Origin: Cryoendolithus antarcticus
Lineage: Eukaryota > Ascomycota > Dothideomycetes > Cladosporiales > Cladosporiaceae
Direction: 5' to 3'
Assembly: GCA_002077065.1 (NCBI GenBank)
Contig: NAJO01000028.1
Coordinates: 372,001 to 436,000, forward strand
DNA: 64,000 bases
The notes beneath the pieces are model-generated. The model saw only the letters and a list, made by a program, of their open reading frames with translations, was not told the DNA's origin and did no database searches. The position numbers and the translations under genes were made by a program. Positions 1 through 10,424 of this stretch are shown here, in pieces (the first letter of the stretch is position 1; each line of letters opens with the position of its first letter).

Positions 1-416
1 GCTGTGTCTTGAGATGGCCACGTTGCTCTTTTCTCGTCATTTTCGGTACCATACCAACCAGCCTGCTTCTCCGGCACAGTAGAGCACATAGTGATCAATA
101 CCTGCCAGCTAGCAGCCCGGTTACATGTGTGTAGCAAAACTAGCTCTTCCAGGTTGGTTGTCAAGCTGTGTCTCTGCACTGAAGCTTGGGCGACATTCTA
201 CATCACCCTGCGGATTTCATGCGTCAGCACCTCATCCCATGCCCACGTGCGGCATATTCCTGCACAGTGAAGCTCTGTGCGGCGGTGCAACACCGCTATA
301 TCTTCTCGAGCTTCCCGAGTGGTAGGCAAGCATCATTTTCAATTTCGTCCTGCGTTGAAGCGTAGTCCATACATTCTTACCCTTTCCACTGGCCGTAAAC
401 GAGACAACCAGCCAAC
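1..416. other. Upstream region of the sugar transporter
   Basis: No convincing gene is visible here. Only short ORFs without family resemblance occur on either strand. The stretch probably holds the promoter and leader of the transporter whose ATG is at 417. Confidence 0.4.
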
Positions 417-2030
417 ATGGAGAAAGTGAAGAGCTTCTTCTATGACAAGAAGCAGCAGGTGAGCTTCGATACAACAGTGTCGGTGGTGCTGTAGGACATG
501 TGTCTAACAGTCGTGCAGGTGGTGCTGTTCTCGTCCACCGCGATTGCCCTCTATGGCTACGATCAGGGCATGATGTCCTTAATCAACACGAATCAGGACT
601 ACCTAAAGACTATGGGAATAGCTGAGGAAGATCCGCAAGTCGGAGTCATTGTCTCGGTCTATTACCTAGGATGTGCCATTGGAGCCGTACTGTTCTCGCT
701 GCTGGCAGATAAAAGAGGGAGGAAGCCTGCTCTGTTCGGGTGCTTGACGGTGGCCTCTATCGGAAATCTGATCATGTTCCTCGCTGGGATTGGCAACACC
801 CCTGGCGCAAGGATTGTGATGTATATTGGCCGAGTCGTCATGGGTTTGGGCGTCGGTGGGGTAGATTCAGTTGTACCTATCTACAGCTCTGAGTTGTCCT
901 CTGACGATGCTCGGGGCAAGGCTATGGCGCAGGAATTCCAATGGAACATCTTCGGGCTCAATGTAGCATTCGCATTGAACTTACTCGTCACGATACACCT
1001 TGGCAAGACTAACCAGTGGGCCTGGAGGATACCGATCATTGCGATGCAGATTTACCCTGTCGGACTGCTGCTTTTCATTGAGCGGCTTCCCGAATCTCCG
1101 CGCTGGTTCATCTTCCATGAGAGGAGGGAAGACGCAAAGAAGAGCCTACAATTTATCTCTGGCGAGGACAAAGTCGACAACGAACTCAAAGAGCTCATCG
1201 AGAGCCATGAGCAGGAGAGTGAAGGTGGAACTGTTGGCTACATCGACATGCTCACCCCAGGCCACCCGCAATTTCACCCAACCATGGTCACCATCATGGG
1301 CCAAGTCAATCAAGCACTTACCGGCTACGGTGCCATCTCAGTCTATGGCCCTCAGATCTTCGAGCTGCTAGGCTATGACACACGCACTTCGGAATACTTG
1401 ACTCAGGGCAATTACGTCTCATACTTCATACTCATGACTTTCGCCTGGCTCTTGATCGATGCTGTCGGTCGCCGTTCAATCATGATCGCTGGCTCTGCTA
1501 CGATGATCGTCTGCTTTGGACTCTTGACGGTGTTCGGGTGGCTCGCTGCCGACTCGGATAAGTACGGAATTCCGGTTCAAGCCGTCGCCATACCGGGGAT
1601 TGTCTTCCTTTTCGTCGCCACAGGTGCCTTTGGCATTGGATGGCTTGCTACACCGTGGTTACTGCCTACGGAATACTATCCAACGACAGCTAGAGCACAG
1701 GGAACTGCTATCTCTGTCATCGTTTGGGGTTTCATGAACTTCGTGGTGACTCTCATGACCCCAATCCTCTTCAACAACCTCAAGTACATCCTCTTCCTGG
1801 TCTTCGCAGGCACGAACCTCTTCGCTGGAGTCTGGACCTACTTCTATCAACCCGAGACTGGCGGGAGACCGTTCGAGGACAATATCGAGTTCTTCGAGAA
1901 GGCTGGCGAGCAGGGCACCTGGAGAGTCGCCAAAGTCGCAGACGGCAAGTTCAAGAAGATGCCTTACCCCAAAGGTGAGGATGGAGAGAGCCAGCCTTTG
2001 TTGGCCAGAGTGCAAGATCAGCTCGGTTGA
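417..2030 (+). CDS. MFS sugar transporter (SP family)
   Basis: Two exons, 417-458 and 519-2030, give 517 residues. The first exon encodes a 14-residue cytosolic start (MEKVKSFFYDKKQQ) and joins in phase 0 through a 60 nt GTGAGC...CAG intron. The remainder is a typical 12-helix sugar porter: a YGYDQG loop in helix 1, the DKRGRKP loop between helices 2 and 3 (about residues 78-84), GRVVMGLGVGG in helix 4, PESPRW after helix 6 (about 205-210), and PETGG after helix 12. These are signature motifs of fungal hexose/polyol:proton symporters of the plasma membrane. The length matches the family. The substrate cannot be read from the sequence; hexose, polyol or glycerol (Stl1-like) are all possible. 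Confidence 0.9.
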
Positions 2031-2355
2031 GCGTGTTAGACAAGTTATGCAAGGACTCCAAGCTGCAGGTGTCACTTTGGGCATAGATCACGGTCTACTT
2101 TGGGTGAAACTACGTGAGCTACATGTCAGACATAGTCATTACATCCGAGAACGACAATGGACTGCTATTTGTTTCCAGTTGTCCACTCATCGCGTCCGCG
2201 CTGTAGCGATTATATTCGTGCACTCCAATAAAGTTTGATAATGAGCGGGCCATCCCGCAGCAGATGAAGCTCGGACTCCATCTCGACTTTCTAACGACAA
2301 ACACCCATAGTCTCATTGTATAGCTGTCTTACAAAGCACACATTATTCGCCCATC

Positions 2356-3084
2356 ATGTCTCTCTTCCGCAACCTCTTCAAGGAAGTCAGTACATTCCCT
2401 CTCGCCACTGGGTCTTGCCACAATCCTCTTTACCCATCTGCAAAGACCGAACGTGTGCAAGTGCTGATCAGTCACAGGGCGCCCGCAGAGATGTCATCAC
2501 GCTGTTCCACAGCCCGTCGAATGCAGCCTCGATGCGAGCTCATACGCTTCTGAAGCAGACTGCTGCTGCCGCAAGCTCGACCGCTACCGAGGATCAGGCT
2601 AGCGATCATTCGAAGCAGAGCAAGGTGGAGAGGGAGTTCGATCTGGGTAAGCCTATATTGCTGGGGGAGAGGCGTCAAGACAGGATGATGCTGTCGTGTC
2701 AATGATACGAAGTAGCGTTGAATTTGGCGGAGATGGTAGACATGGCTGACATTCACCATCGCAGACATTCAAGAAGCACTCCCTACGAGCGATCAGCTAC
2801 ACAATATACTTGCGTTCCTTGGACCTTCGAGTCTTGGAAGCGCAGTGAAGGATGCGACAAGTCTAGAGGATGCGGAGAAGAAGTTTAGGGCTAGCGAGTC
2901 GTCATTTGTGAGACCGATCACAGTAGACTGGGAGAACGGAAAGGCTGGTGAGTTCACTGCACGATTTGTGAGAGGACGAGAGCGTGCGAGCGCATGCTTC
3001 ACGGAGACTAGCTTCTGACGTCACGTAGTGGTCGGCGATTCGGAAAGCGAGATTCTCAGGCTCGTTCGAGCACTGGAGAAGTAG
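2356..3084 (+). CDS. fmp46: Fmp46-like thioredoxin-fold mitochondrial protein
   Basis: Four exons, 2356-2385, 2478-2646, 2765-2947 and 3029-3084, give 145 residues. The model rests on frame continuity: FHSPSNAAS, then TATEDQASDHS, then DIQEALPTSDQL, then PITVDWENGKAVVGDSESEIL, all hallmark segments of the DUF1687/Fmp46 family (putative mitochondrial redox proteins with a thioredoxin-like fold). Introns 2 and 3 have normal donors (GTAAGC, GTGAGT). The first intron uses a less usual GTCAGT donor, so the first ten residues are the least certain part. The length is normal for fungal members. Oddly, the spliced protein contains no cysteine at all, so a dithiol redox role is doubtful. Its cellular function is unknown. 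Confidence 0.82.
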
Positions 3085-3833
3085 TGTGAAGCGCAAGGAT
3101 GGGATGTGAAAGTGGCTATCGACGAGGATGATTCTGAAGAAGCGTGAGAGGCACCGCTGATTTTGAGGTGTCGTTGTACAAAAAGCAAGGTGTAAGATAC
3201 TCGCCTCTCAATTGCTGTCGAAGGCCGACGTAGTACATCTGAGAAGCGGGCCGAAGGCGGAGAATGTGCACGATCGTCGAGTTTAGTAAGTATATTCGCA
3301 AAAGCGCTAATCTCCAAGGTGCTCACCATGTTCATGCGCTGGCATACACTTTGTGTGCCCGTTCGATGTCTCGGGAGTATGCATCGCTGCGGGCAACGAA
3401 GAAAGCCGCACCCTACCAAATGATGGTGGGAAGACGGTGTAGGTGAGTGACGATGTCTTTGTGCTGACTGCAGGACGCTTTTACTTGAAGAAAGCGACAG
3501 AACGTGAAGATGCTGGTCTGTCTTGCTCTGCCTTGTGATTCGGATCTGTCCGCGCCGACGAAGGGTTGACACCCACTCGCGCCTTTCAGACACTCCAAGT
3601 CGTACTTGCCTTCCCCCAACGACGCAACGCAACTTCCTCTTCGCTAAGCTTGGCCACCGCAAGGCTGTCACATCGATTCCCGCCGCACCGCACGAATCTG
3701 ACAACACAGCACTCACTCCACGCCAACACCATCCTTCGACGATCTCGCATGGGCTCTTCCACCCACTGACCTCCGACATTGTTACACTCACTCACTGTCA
3801 GCCCTTCTGCTCAAAGGAGCAAAATCTCTCGTC
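3085..3833. other. Intergenic spacer
   Basis: About 750 nt between Fmp46 and the large orphan gene. Only short ORFs without recognisable products are present. The last 250 nt are pyrimidine- and CA-rich, as expected for a fungal promoter and 5' leader. Confidence 0.4.
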
Positions 3834-6800
3834 ATGGCGGAGTCCACCGCAAACGTAGATCAGCCTGCTCCACCTGCACCCCCAACGATCGTGGTCGAGG
3901 GCCCTGCCGGTGATGGCGAGGCGCATCAAGCTTCGTCCACCTCTCCCTCAACAGCAGTAGCTGAGTCGCCGATATATGAATTTCCCGATTGTATCATCGC
4001 CTCTAGCAATCGCTACACTGACCTGCGCCCATACTGCGATCGCATCTGGGCCGCTCGACCGGAATACTGGGGTGAGGTCCTGCCCTGGGACTTCCCCAAA
4101 ACCGGCATCAAGGATGACGAGGAGGGTTTCCTCCGCCAACACTTCGACCAAACTGAAATCCACATGCAAGGTGGCGCTCACGGTGCTGGTCTAGGCTTCC
4201 GTTTCCTTGGCCAAGTCTGGTGGAGCATTGCTTTATACAACGCTGAGACTCTTGCCCCTGCTATTGCTACTGCTTGGTGGAAGCAAGAGGAGCATATGAG
4301 CTGGCGCAAGAACCCCAAGATGCTTGCTGCCATTTGCAGCAGAGATGCCAACCCTGAGACGTTCTTTCAGCCTGCGGAGTTGAAGATGTATGGGCCAAAG
4401 CTTCGTCTCCAGGCGGTTCGTCACATTCAGTACCAGCTTCGGGAGATGGAGGATGCAGAGGGTCTCCATGCCCCACGCGATGTTTCAGACGCAGAGGCGA
4501 AGTTAGAGTCGGCAGAGGTCAAGACCAACTCAGCTGGCACAAGCGCGCCTCGTACCTACAGCCTCACATCCACTGCTGATGTCGAAACTGCACTCTCCAA
4601 CAAGGAGACCGCACAAGCACGGGTCGGCAATGCGCAAGGTAACAAGGCCCAGAAGGCGTCGGTCAAGCCTGCCACGGGCGGCAATGCTGGCTCGCGTCTC
4701 AACGGGGTGGACCATTTCATAACTCACGTTCCAGTGAAGCATGAGCGCATTCGTGTCAACGGAAAGACTCGGCCTATCAGCAGTGACAAGGGCAGTCGTG
4801 CAGGCAGGCAAGCCTACAACGAGCCACAACACAACGGTCCGGCGTTGTACGATCCGGAGAGAAACGCCTTCGAGCCTGTACAGCCAAGCAATCCAATGAT
4901 TGGCCGTCAGTACCAGCAAAATGACCAGAACATGCCGCCTATGCGTATGGGATCTGGCTACAATGCTGGCATTGGTGCTAGTAGTGCATATGCTTCTGGT
5001 GGCTCGCAGCCAGTTCCGCTCCATCTCATGGGTCAGGGCGGGTTCCCTACCAACCAGTACGGTGGCTACCAGAATCAGAACCAGTTTAGTCAAGTTCCGG
5101 GTGGCAACGCAATCTACGCGCTGAGCCAGCAAGATGCTCGCTACTACCAGAACGATGTCTATGGGCAGCAAGCTCCCTCTGTTCCACCTCGTTACATCGA
5201 CACGGCAACGCCATCTGACTTCGCTGAGAACTCCAGCAGGCGTGGCGGCGGCAAGAGGCATGCAAGTCAGACCTCACGTGGTGGTGGTGGTCCGCGTAAT
5301 TCTACGCGCGGTCGTGGGCGGGCTGGCAGCGACCGGCACTCGTCATACGACAGCAACTTCAATGGTGGTCGTAACGTTAGCATGCCTTGCAGCGATAACT
5401 CGGGCCCGCACGCACTTGACAAGAACCGCCAGCCGAGCCGGGGTGCCAGTAATGACTGGTGGAATGGACCTGTGAGGCCCGACTACGAGACTTTCGGCGC
5501 CCCGGGGCTTGGCTACAACATACTACCCACGCATGATCAGTCGTCGCCGCGCATTCAGCGGTACAATATCCGCACTACTAGCGAGGACTACAGTGTGGGC
5601 GGACAGCCATATTATCCTCAGGCGCAACACAATGCTGATCCTCGAACACCGCAAGATCTACTGGAGTCTGGCCTTCTATGTGGAGAGAAGGCACCTGCTC
5701 CAGGCTTCGGTATCACCTCAAAATCTATTGGGACTGCTTGTCGGCACGTAATAGATTTGGCTGTCTTCAACATTCCCCCATCTTGCAGTGACGAGGAGAT
5801 CTTGATGGCCGTCAAAACAATGGGTAAGGTGGCCCCCGCGACGATCAGCCGCGAACTGGGCGCCTCCTACATACTGGAGGCTGTACGCAGAGATCACGTC
5901 TTTCTGACCCTGCACTCGCACCTCGACGCACTTACCATCTTCGAGCGCGCGGACCAGCTCCATCTCAGAGGTCAAGCCCTCTCAGTTCGAGTGCCCAAGC
6001 GGTACTTTGATATCAAGGACAGGTTTTTTGTCAAATCGCAGCCCGATATGCATGCCTCTGGTTCGCTGGAAGCATATTACCAGTGGCGCAGGAATCAGGG
6101 TGTCCTGCCTGGCACTCAGGAGAACCCCGTCTCGACTCATGACGCCGGCAGCTCGTCGATACAGCGCAAGCCGAGCTATGCTATACCACCAGTCCCAACC
6201 ATTAGCGAGGCAGATAATGTCCCTCTGTCAACAGTCCATTCCGAGAACACCACGCCGGCACCCTCGGGTACTACGACGCCTAGGAAGTCCAAGCCGAAGA
6301 TAGACAGGAAGGCCAACAAGGCTCCTCGGGAAGCTGAGAACGCCACTGAAGGCGCTAAAGCTGGTACGCCGCAGACTATGGAGGCGATATCCGCGTCCGG
6401 TTCGACCTCGCAAGTGAAGATCGAGAACGCGAGTACCGCCGCGAGTGAAGTCATTGGCGTGCGGAATACTGAAGTGAAGTCTTCGGATACGGCTAAGCTT
6501 GAGCCTCGTGTGATCACGGATACCAGCAACAACAACAACACGAAGCAGCATTCAAACACTACTTTACAGTCATCACCGACCGCTGTTCATCAACCCATCG
6601 ATCCTTACACTGCCTCGATCGATCCCTCGCTTGCGCCAGCGGCATCTACCCTGATGCCAGTGGCACATCCTGCTCTACCTACTCCGGCGACAGTGACTGA
6701 CAGTGCAGCGAGCGGCACGGATGAGATCACATCCAAGAAAGACATTCAGCTTGAGGACACCGAGGCTCGCAAGGCAGCTTCCGCAGAGCCAGACACCATA

Positions 6801-9128
6801 GACGACAGCTTCCACACTGCGCAAAACTCGCCGCCTGCATCAGCGACGCGGAAAGATGCAGACCTCACCGTCAATTCGGAGAAGGCTGTGCAGAGCGAAG
6901 GTATGGCATCCAAAGAGACGAGCAAGACCTCACTCGAGCCGACTCCATCGCCGACACCAGCAGCTGTACGCAAGGTTTCGGGCGCGAGCAAGCGCAATGC
7001 GAGTTCTAGCGGATCGATTCCAGCTATCCCCAAGAACGATATCAAACTGCAGAAGTCCTCGAGCGCTGGTCAGCAGAAATCAATTGCTGCGCAAGATGTC
7101 AAGCGCGAGGCCACTCGCCTCAAGCCTGCTACAGCCAATGAAGAGGTCAGCAGCTTCGAATCCGCCGAGGTGGGTCCTGTTCCAACATCGACTACTTCCG
7201 TTCCGCCTACGCCCTCTCACGAGACTGCGCCGAGTACTCCTGCATTTCCGGATACTCAAACCACAGCTGCAGACGTAAAGAAATCAAAGAACGAGGCTCG
7301 GTCAAATGCTAACATGGCGAAGGTGGTCACCACTCATGATAACGTGAAGAAACCCGACGTGGAGAAGACTGCTCTCGTGAAACCATCTGCTGTAGCGGAG
7401 AAGACGGACGTCGTGAATCAGACCGCTGATGTGGAGAAGATTACCGTGGAGGTTGTGGCAGAGGGAACTGTAGGAGAGGAGGTTACGGCAGCAGGAGCTG
7501 AGGTCGAGAAGGCTGCGGTGGAGAAGGCTGCGGTCGAGAAGGCTGCGGTGGAGAAGGCTGTCCAAGACAAGGCTGCAGCGGCGGAGAAGCGCAAAGGACC
7601 TAGCCAGACCGAGTCGCTTAGCATGTTTGGCAAGAAGATCAAGCCAGCCAAGCAGAAGAAGCCGGCGAAGGGCAGGGCATCGATCCGAGGGAAGCCTGCC
7701 GAGCTTAGCGTCGATGTGGACTTGGCGAACAGTCGTGAGGCTGCGCATGCTAGCATCACCAGCACCCCGACACTCAAAGGGGATGACTCACCTGAGCAGG
7801 CAAAGACAAATGCAGCGAAGGAGACTGAGGAGGTGGAGTCTTCGAGCACCAACAAGCAAGGCAAGGAGGCGACCGCTACGAAAGCTGGCGGGGCTAAGGG
7901 ACAGGATGCCAGTGCGCCCTCAGCGTCGAACTCGCCACGGAAGCAGAGCATCGCTGCTGATCTTGCCGACAACGTGGGCAAGTATCTCGGTCTCGGCAGC
8001 TTTCTCAGCAAAGGCAAATCAGCCACCAATGCCGATTTCGGCACCAGCGCGGCTTCTCCACTGCCTACCAAATCGACGAATGCTGCACCAGTTGCCAAGA
8101 TGGTGGCCGAGAAGCGCGCGTCCACTACCACTGCAGCTCCGCAAGTCAGCGAATTCAGCACTCTTCTGCAGGTTCAGGACTTCGACTCCCCATCGACGAC
8201 CACCAAGAGTCCCGGTCAGATCGTCTACACTACCGAATCGAGTCCTGAGGACATCACAGTGGGCCTAGGAGTGTCTATGGCAGGTGCTAGCAGCAGTGGC
8301 CTGGCCGCCACTCCGTCACCCGCCCAGATCGAGAGCATTGACGCTCCTCCCAGCTCGAGCAAGAAGTCCAAGAAGAAGAAAAAGAGCAAAGGTACGGGGA
8401 AGGCCAAGGCTACCGCGCAGGTGGAGCCGACAGTCGACGACACAGATGCAGAAGACGAGCCGCTGCCCAAGGGCTTCGCACTCAACGACAACACAGACTG
8501 GACACAGCTCGACCGTAACGTGGCGCTGTTCGTTACCCGCTCCTTCAGTACAGACGAAGGCTCGGCAACTATCTCAGTGCGTAAGCCAAGCAAGTCTGCC
8601 GGCGAGAAAGCTCGCGAGGCCATCGCTGCTAGATCCGTAAGCTCGTCTGGCGCCAGTGTCGTTACTGCGCCACACCCGCGTAACCTACGTCTGAAGCGCG
8701 CGACGAGGAACGAGTCGCCAAACTCCGCCTCTTCCACATCATCCTCCGAGGCCGCTCGTGCAGCTTCCCCACCACCCGTGAAGCAACCTGATCGCGCGAG
8801 ACTTCTACGCGAGCAGAATAAATACCTAATCTTAGTAGCCGCAGACCCCGTCAAGCTGAAGCGTCAACAAGAACTCCAGGAAGCCAAGCTCTCCATTCCG
8901 GGTTTTGGGGATCACAGCAGGATTAATGCGATTGACGATGAGGTGGCGCATAGAGGTCCCGAAGAGCGGAAGAAGTTCCATGATGCGATGTGGGCGATTG
9001 AGAAGCCTGGGGAGGGGTCCAGTAGTGAGAGTATGGATAGTGAGGATGAGGCTGCGGCGAGAGTGCTTGGAGAGATTCAGGAGAAAGGGAGGGTGCTTGG
9101 GGAGGTTAGTGAGGGAGATGAGGAGTAG
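3834..9128 (+). CDS. Large low-complexity protein with RRM-like segment, unknown function
   Basis: A single uninterrupted ORF of 1,764 codons starts at ATG 3834 (context CGTCATGGCGG). I do not recognise the protein. A conserved-looking globular N-terminus (about residues 45-150, rich in Trp/Tyr/Phe, with WAARPEYWGEVLPWDFP) is followed by Gln/Asn/Gly-rich sequence with RGG-like stretches (about 460-520). A segment near 640-730 has the alternating hydrophobic pattern of an RNA-recognition motif (DLAVFNIPPSCSDEEIL, ending LHLRGQALSVRVPKRY). The rest is Ser/Thr/Ala/Lys-rich and probably disordered, with a short EKAAV repeat (about 1224-1243), Lys-rich patches (KKSKKKKKSK near 1510) and an acidic C-terminus. 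RNA binding is inferred only. It may be a fungus-specific RNP or P-body-type scaffold. Confidence 0.75.
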   Translation: MAESTANVDQPAPPAPPTIVVEGPAGDGEAHQASSTSPSTAVAESPIYEFPDCIIASSNRYTDLRPYCDRIWAARPEYWGEVLPWDFPKTGIKDDEEGFLRQHFDQTEIHMQGGAHGAGLGFRFLGQVWWSIALYNAETLAPAIATAWWKQEEHMSWRKNPKMLAAICSRDANPETFFQPAELKMYGPKLRLQAVRHIQYQLREMEDAEGLHAPRDVSDAEAKLESAEVKTNSAGTSAPRTYSLTSTADVETALSNKETAQARVGNAQGNKAQKASVKPATGGNAGSRLNGVDHFITHVPVKHERIRVNGKTRPISSDKGSRAGRQAYNEPQHNGPALYDPERNAFEPVQPSNPMIGRQYQQNDQNMPPMRMGSGYNAGIGASSAYASGGSQPVPLHLMGQGGFPTNQYGGYQNQNQFSQVPGGNAIYALSQQDARYYQNDVYGQQAPSVPPRYIDTATPSDFAENSSRRGGGKRHASQTSRGGGGPRNSTRGRGRAGSDRHSSYDSNFNGGRNVSMPCSDNSGPHALDKNRQPSRGASNDWWNGPVRPDYETFGAPGLGYNILPTHDQSSPRIQRYNIRTTSEDYSVGGQPYYPQAQHNADPRTPQDLLESGLLCGEKAPAPGFGITSKSIGTACRHVIDLAVFNIPPSCSDEEILMAVKTMGKVAPATISRELGASYILEAVRRDHVFLTLHSHLDALTIFERADQLHLRGQALSVRVPKRYFDIKDRFFVKSQPDMHASGSLEAYYQWRRNQGVLPGTQENPVSTHDAGSSSIQRKPSYAIPPVPTISEADNVPLSTVHSENTTPAPSGTTTPRKSKPKIDRKANKAPREAENATEGAKAGTPQTMEAISASGSTSQVKIENASTAASEVIGVRNTEVKSSDTAKLEPRVITDTSNNNNTKQHSNTTLQSSPTAVHQPIDPYTASIDPSLAPAASTLMPVAHPALPTPATVTDSAASGTDEITSKKDIQLEDTEARKAASAEPDTIDDSFHTAQNSPPASATRKDADLTVNSEKAVQSEGMASKETSKTSLEPTPSPTPAAVRKVSGASKRNASSSGSIPAIPKNDIKLQKSSSAGQQKSIAAQDVKREATRLKPATANEEVSSFESAEVGPVPTSTTSVPPTPSHETAPSTPAFPDTQTTAADVKKSKNEARSNANMAKVVTTHDNVKKPDVEKTALVKPSAVAEKTDVVNQTADVEKITVEVVAEGTVGEEVTAAGAEVEKAAVEKAAVEKAAVEKAVQDKAAAAEKRKGPSQTESLSMFGKKIKPAKQKKPAKGRASIRGKPAELSVDVDLANSREAAHASITSTPTLKGDDSPEQAKTNAAKETEEVESSSTNKQGKEATATKAGGAKGQDASAPSASNSPRKQSIAADLADNVGKYLGLGSFLSKGKSATNADFGTSAASPLPTKSTNAAPVAKMVAEKRASTTTAAPQVSEFSTLLQVQDFDSPSTTTKSPGQIVYTTESSPEDITVGLGVSMAGASSSGLAATPSPAQIESIDAPPSSSKKSKKKKKSKGTGKAKATAQVEPTVDDTDAEDEPLPKGFALNDNTDWTQLDRNVALFVTRSFSTDEGSATISVRKPSKSAGEKAREAIAARSVSSSGASVVTAPHPRNLRLKRATRNESPNSASSTSSSEAARAASPPPVKQPDRARLLREQNKYLILVAADPVKLKRQQELQEAKLSIPGFGDHSRINAIDDEVAHRGPEERKKFHDAMWAIEKPGEGSSSESMDSEDEAAARVLGEIQEKGRVLGEVSEGDEE
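7497..7561 (+). repeat. 15-bp minisatellite coding for EKAAV
   Basis: About four tandem copies of GTSGAGAAGGCTGCG lie inside the large orphan gene. The copies alternate GTG/GTC at the first codon and keep frame, encoding E-K-A-A-V repeats. The last copy diverges (GCTGTCC). Confidence 0.85.
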
Positions 9129-9698
9129 CACTCTGGGGGCGTTGGAGGCGTTCAGGTGATGGAGGAAGGGTGTTTAGGGGGTCTTGAGGTAGCTGAATGG
9201 TCTTTCTCCATGCATATTCGAGGTTCATTGTGCTGCTATTAGGCGCTCTGCGTAAGTCGAATCCAGCGAAAAGCTGTCCTTGAGAGAACGATCCAATGTT
9301 TGGAGCTATATTACGACGGCTGTTTGACCCTGAAGCCGACCCTCGCAGGATTTTCACTGCTCTCATTTGCTACCGTCACGTACTCTGCACAAGTCAAGGC
9401 TCGAGGCTGCAGCGAGGGTGAGAAGAGAGTGCGAGATCTGCGCAATGAGCACGACGAAGCTCTGGAATACAAGACGACTCTCATGGAACTCTCGCGACGA
9501 GCCTATGCTTCTGTCATGCACACTGCGTAAATCAAGCTCTCGATACGGTACGAGAGTGAGCAAGGCTTCTGCATTCCTTCAGACTATGACTTTGTGGGGT
9601 CTGGACGAAGGCTCGGCTGTCGAGATGGATTCACACTTTCTTGAGCATTTACAATACCGTTCTGTCTGCTCCGTCCAGGAAGGACAAAGCCAGTTCCC
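9129..9698. other. Intergenic spacer
   Basis: Contains the 3' end of the large orphan gene. No recognisable coding sequence is seen. It may include further, unrecognisable 5' remains of the pyruvate kinase fragment that follows. Confidence 0.3.
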
Positions 9699-9972
9699 TT
9701 GTCGGCGTCAAAATCGACGTTTAACATGGGTTTTGTGTCCTTCATCCCTCGCGAGGAACACATCGCGGCCATCCGCCAAGTGCTCGGGGAGGATGGCAAG
9801 CATGACCAGATCATCGCCCACGATCGAGGTCCAGCAGGAGATCAGGAACTGTGCTGCCACACTCAACGATATCGAGGGCGCGATGACCTCTCGGGAGTGA
9901 GGTCTCGAGTGGATCTCTGTCTCACAGCTGCGGCGAAGGACTGCTGGGAAATCCAGTGGCAATGGCCTCGTT
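9699..9972 (+). pseudogene. Decayed pyruvate kinase fragment
   Basis: The reading MGFVSFIPREEHIAAIRQVL-GEDGKH-QIIA (9726-9818) matches the part of pyruvate kinase that follows the B domain (FASFI...IR-VLGE-GK-IQIIAK). After one extra base (9819-9822 holds four bases where one Lys codon is expected) the frame moves by +1 and reads IEVQQ...NDIEGAM, matching IENQQ...DGVMVARGD. An in-frame TGA lies at 9898. Further on, GCTGGGAAA then an extra T (9952) then CCAGTG restores AGKPV, the next conserved motif. About ten residues are missing before it. The flanking parts of the enzyme are absent or unrecognisable. It cannot encode a functional enzyme; the active gene must be elsewhere in the genome. Confidence 0.72.
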
Positions 9973-10424
9973 CGTGTGGTCTTATCGGTAGAAAGGACAC
10001 TTGATCGCCTGCGGATGGCGCCAGCGATAGTGACACCTATATCAAGGCCACCCGTGCGGTGTGCATAATAAACCGCGGGATCTCAAGGGTTCTCGTCTCG
10101 GTGCCTGGGCCTCCATCATGAACCCTGCAGAACGTGGTTGTAAGGATTGCATTGGCAATGAGAGGCAACCTCGTGTGCTGGCCATTCGCTCGCACAACTA
10201 ATAGCTCAAGTAATACTTGTAGCATCTGTGCAGACCCTTGGGAAGGCCAAGAGTTCACATCCCCGGCAGAGCAGGCACTAAGATCGATTGCTTCTCTGTT
10301 TAGCTTTGAGCTTCGACTCGTACCTTCCCTCGTCCCTTCAGCATTTGCAACTCGTCAAAGATCCCAGTGCTCATCACACCACCCACTCTCACCGCTATCC
10401 CTCACAATCTCACCACACCGCCAC
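9973..10424. other. Intergenic spacer between two decayed genes
   Basis: No recognisable coding sequence. A CT/CA-rich stretch just before 10425 (10320-10424) resembles a fungal core promoter and leader. Confidence 0.35.

Noticed and set aside
7418..8161. Minus-strand ORF of 247 codons inside the large orphan gene
   Set aside because: Ala/Ser/Phe-rich mirror of the Lys/Ala/Glu repeats on the coding strand; no recognisable features.
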